6,588 nt of DNA from Lachnospiraceae bacterium UBA7598 (GTDB lineage: Bacteria > Bacillota > Clostridia > Lachnospirales > Lachnospiraceae), in the NCBI GenBank assembly GCA_002474415.1, contig DLQV01000038.1, positions 1 through 6,588 on the forward strand, read 5' to 3'. The position numbers and the translations under genes are program-made. The notes below the pieces were generated by a model. That model did no database searches. It was given only the letters and a program-made list of their open reading frames with translations, and was not told where the DNA came from. Positions 6,214 through 6,588 of this stretch are shown piece after piece (positions within the stretch are counted from its first letter, which is position 1; each line of letters begins with the position of its first letter).

Positions 6214-6231
6214 GCAGAAAAGGAGAAAGAC

Positions 6232-6588
6232 ATGGCGAAAGAGAAGAAACTTGTTGAAGCCATTACTTCCATGGAGGAAGATTTTGCACAATGGTATACC
6301 GACGTCGTAAAGAAAGCAGAGCTGATTGATTATTCCGCAGTAAAGGGCTGCATGATCATCAAGCCCGATGGGTATGCTATCTGGGAAAATATACAGCATG
6401 AATTAGACCGCAGATTCAAAGAAACAGGCGTAGAGAACGTATATATGCCGATGTTTATTCCGGAGAGTCTTCTGGAAAAAGAGAAGGATCATGTGGAAGG
6501 ATTTGCGCCGGAAGTTGCATGGGTGACTTACGGCGGACTCAATCAGCTGCCGGAGCGTCTGTGCGTCAGACCTACTTCTGAGACACTG
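6232..6588 (+). CDS. proS: Prolyl-tRNA synthetase, archaeal/eukaryote-type, N-terminal part
   Basis: This class II aminoacyl-tRNA synthetase charges tRNA-Pro with proline. The frame runs off the window after 119 codons. The start ATG has AGGAG (6221-6225) six bases upstream. The visible part matches the archaeal/eukaryote-type Pro[20 protein letters not shown], then [19 protein letters not shown] (class II motif 1 region, about residues 37-55), [33 protein letters not shown], and the motif 2 entry [11 protein letters not shown] at the end. Many relatives have a tyrosine or alanine where D46 is found (KPDGYAIWE). This type lacks the large inserted editing domain of the E. coli enzyme; that cannot be confirmed here because the rest is missing. 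It has its own promoter and a structured leader. Confidence 0.95.
   Translation, partial: MAKEKKLVEAITSMEEDFAQWYTDVVKKAELIDYSAVKGCMIIKPDGYAIWENIQHELDRRFKETGVENVYMPMFIPESLLEKEKDHVEGFAPEVAWVTYGGLNQLPERLCVRPTSETL

Noticed and set aside
6075..6231. Proline T-box riboswitch upstream of proS
   Set aside because: The predicted leader is about 97 bases, has no terminator/antiterminator pair and no recognisable T-box sequence.
6197..6231. ATG at 6197 as an upstream start overlapping proS
   Set aside because: No ribosome binding site precedes it and its frame differs from proS, while ATG 6232 has a good AGGAG and begins the conserved protein.

Overview
The window looks like chromosome from a motile, anaerobic, low-to-moderate-GC Firmicute, most likely a flagellated Lachnospiraceae (Roseburia/Agathobacter/Butyrivibrio-like). 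The reasons are the flagellar genes, a glycyl-radical pyruvate formate-lyase with its activase, strong AGGAGG-type ribosome binding sites, and an archaeal/eukaryote-type prolyl-tRNA synthetase. The genus is an inference from protein style. All genes are on the + strand.

Layout. (1) Positions 2-1660 hold the end of a flagellar operon: the C-terminal part of fliD (filament cap), fliS (flagellin export chaperone) and a small helical protein in the FliT/FlgN chaperone slot that overlaps the fliS stop codon by one base. (2) Positions 1661-2030 are a 370-base regulatory region. It has a near-consensus promoter (1691-1719), a ZTP/ZMP (pfl-motif) riboswitch (about 1726-1862) whose 3' pseudoknot strand is also the 5' arm of an intrinsic terminator (1853-1890), then a second promoter (1956-1983), an inverted repeat and the pflB ribosome binding site. 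(3) Positions 2031-4283 are pflB. (4) Positions 4284-4576 hold a foldable 3' region, a clear terminator (4366-4411), a promoter with an extended -10, and what looks like a frameshifted remnant of a very small gene. (5) pflA, the radical-SAM activase, is at 4577-5311. (6) An RluA-family pseudouridine synthase lies 58 bases downstream. (7) A new transcription unit starts with a consensus promoter at 6100-6128 and leads into proS, which is cut by the window edge.

How it fits together. PflB makes acetyl-CoA and formate, and PflA installs its glycyl radical. Formate feeds 10-formyl-tetrahydrofolate synthesis. When that cofactor is short, the purine intermediate ZMP and its triphosphate ZTP accumulate, and the riboswitch is expected to respond by preventing termination and raising pflB expression. 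The second promoter, beyond the terminator, suggests that fermentative pflB expression can proceed without the riboswitch. pflA appears to have its own promoter after the pflB terminator. No clear terminator separates the flagellar operon from the riboswitch, so the riboswitch terminator may also stop flagellar readthrough.

I did not find a clearly new system. The most interesting parts are the ZTP riboswitch with its P1-mimicking linker hairpin, the two-promoter arrangement of pflB, and the structured pflB-pflA spacer with its gene remnant.
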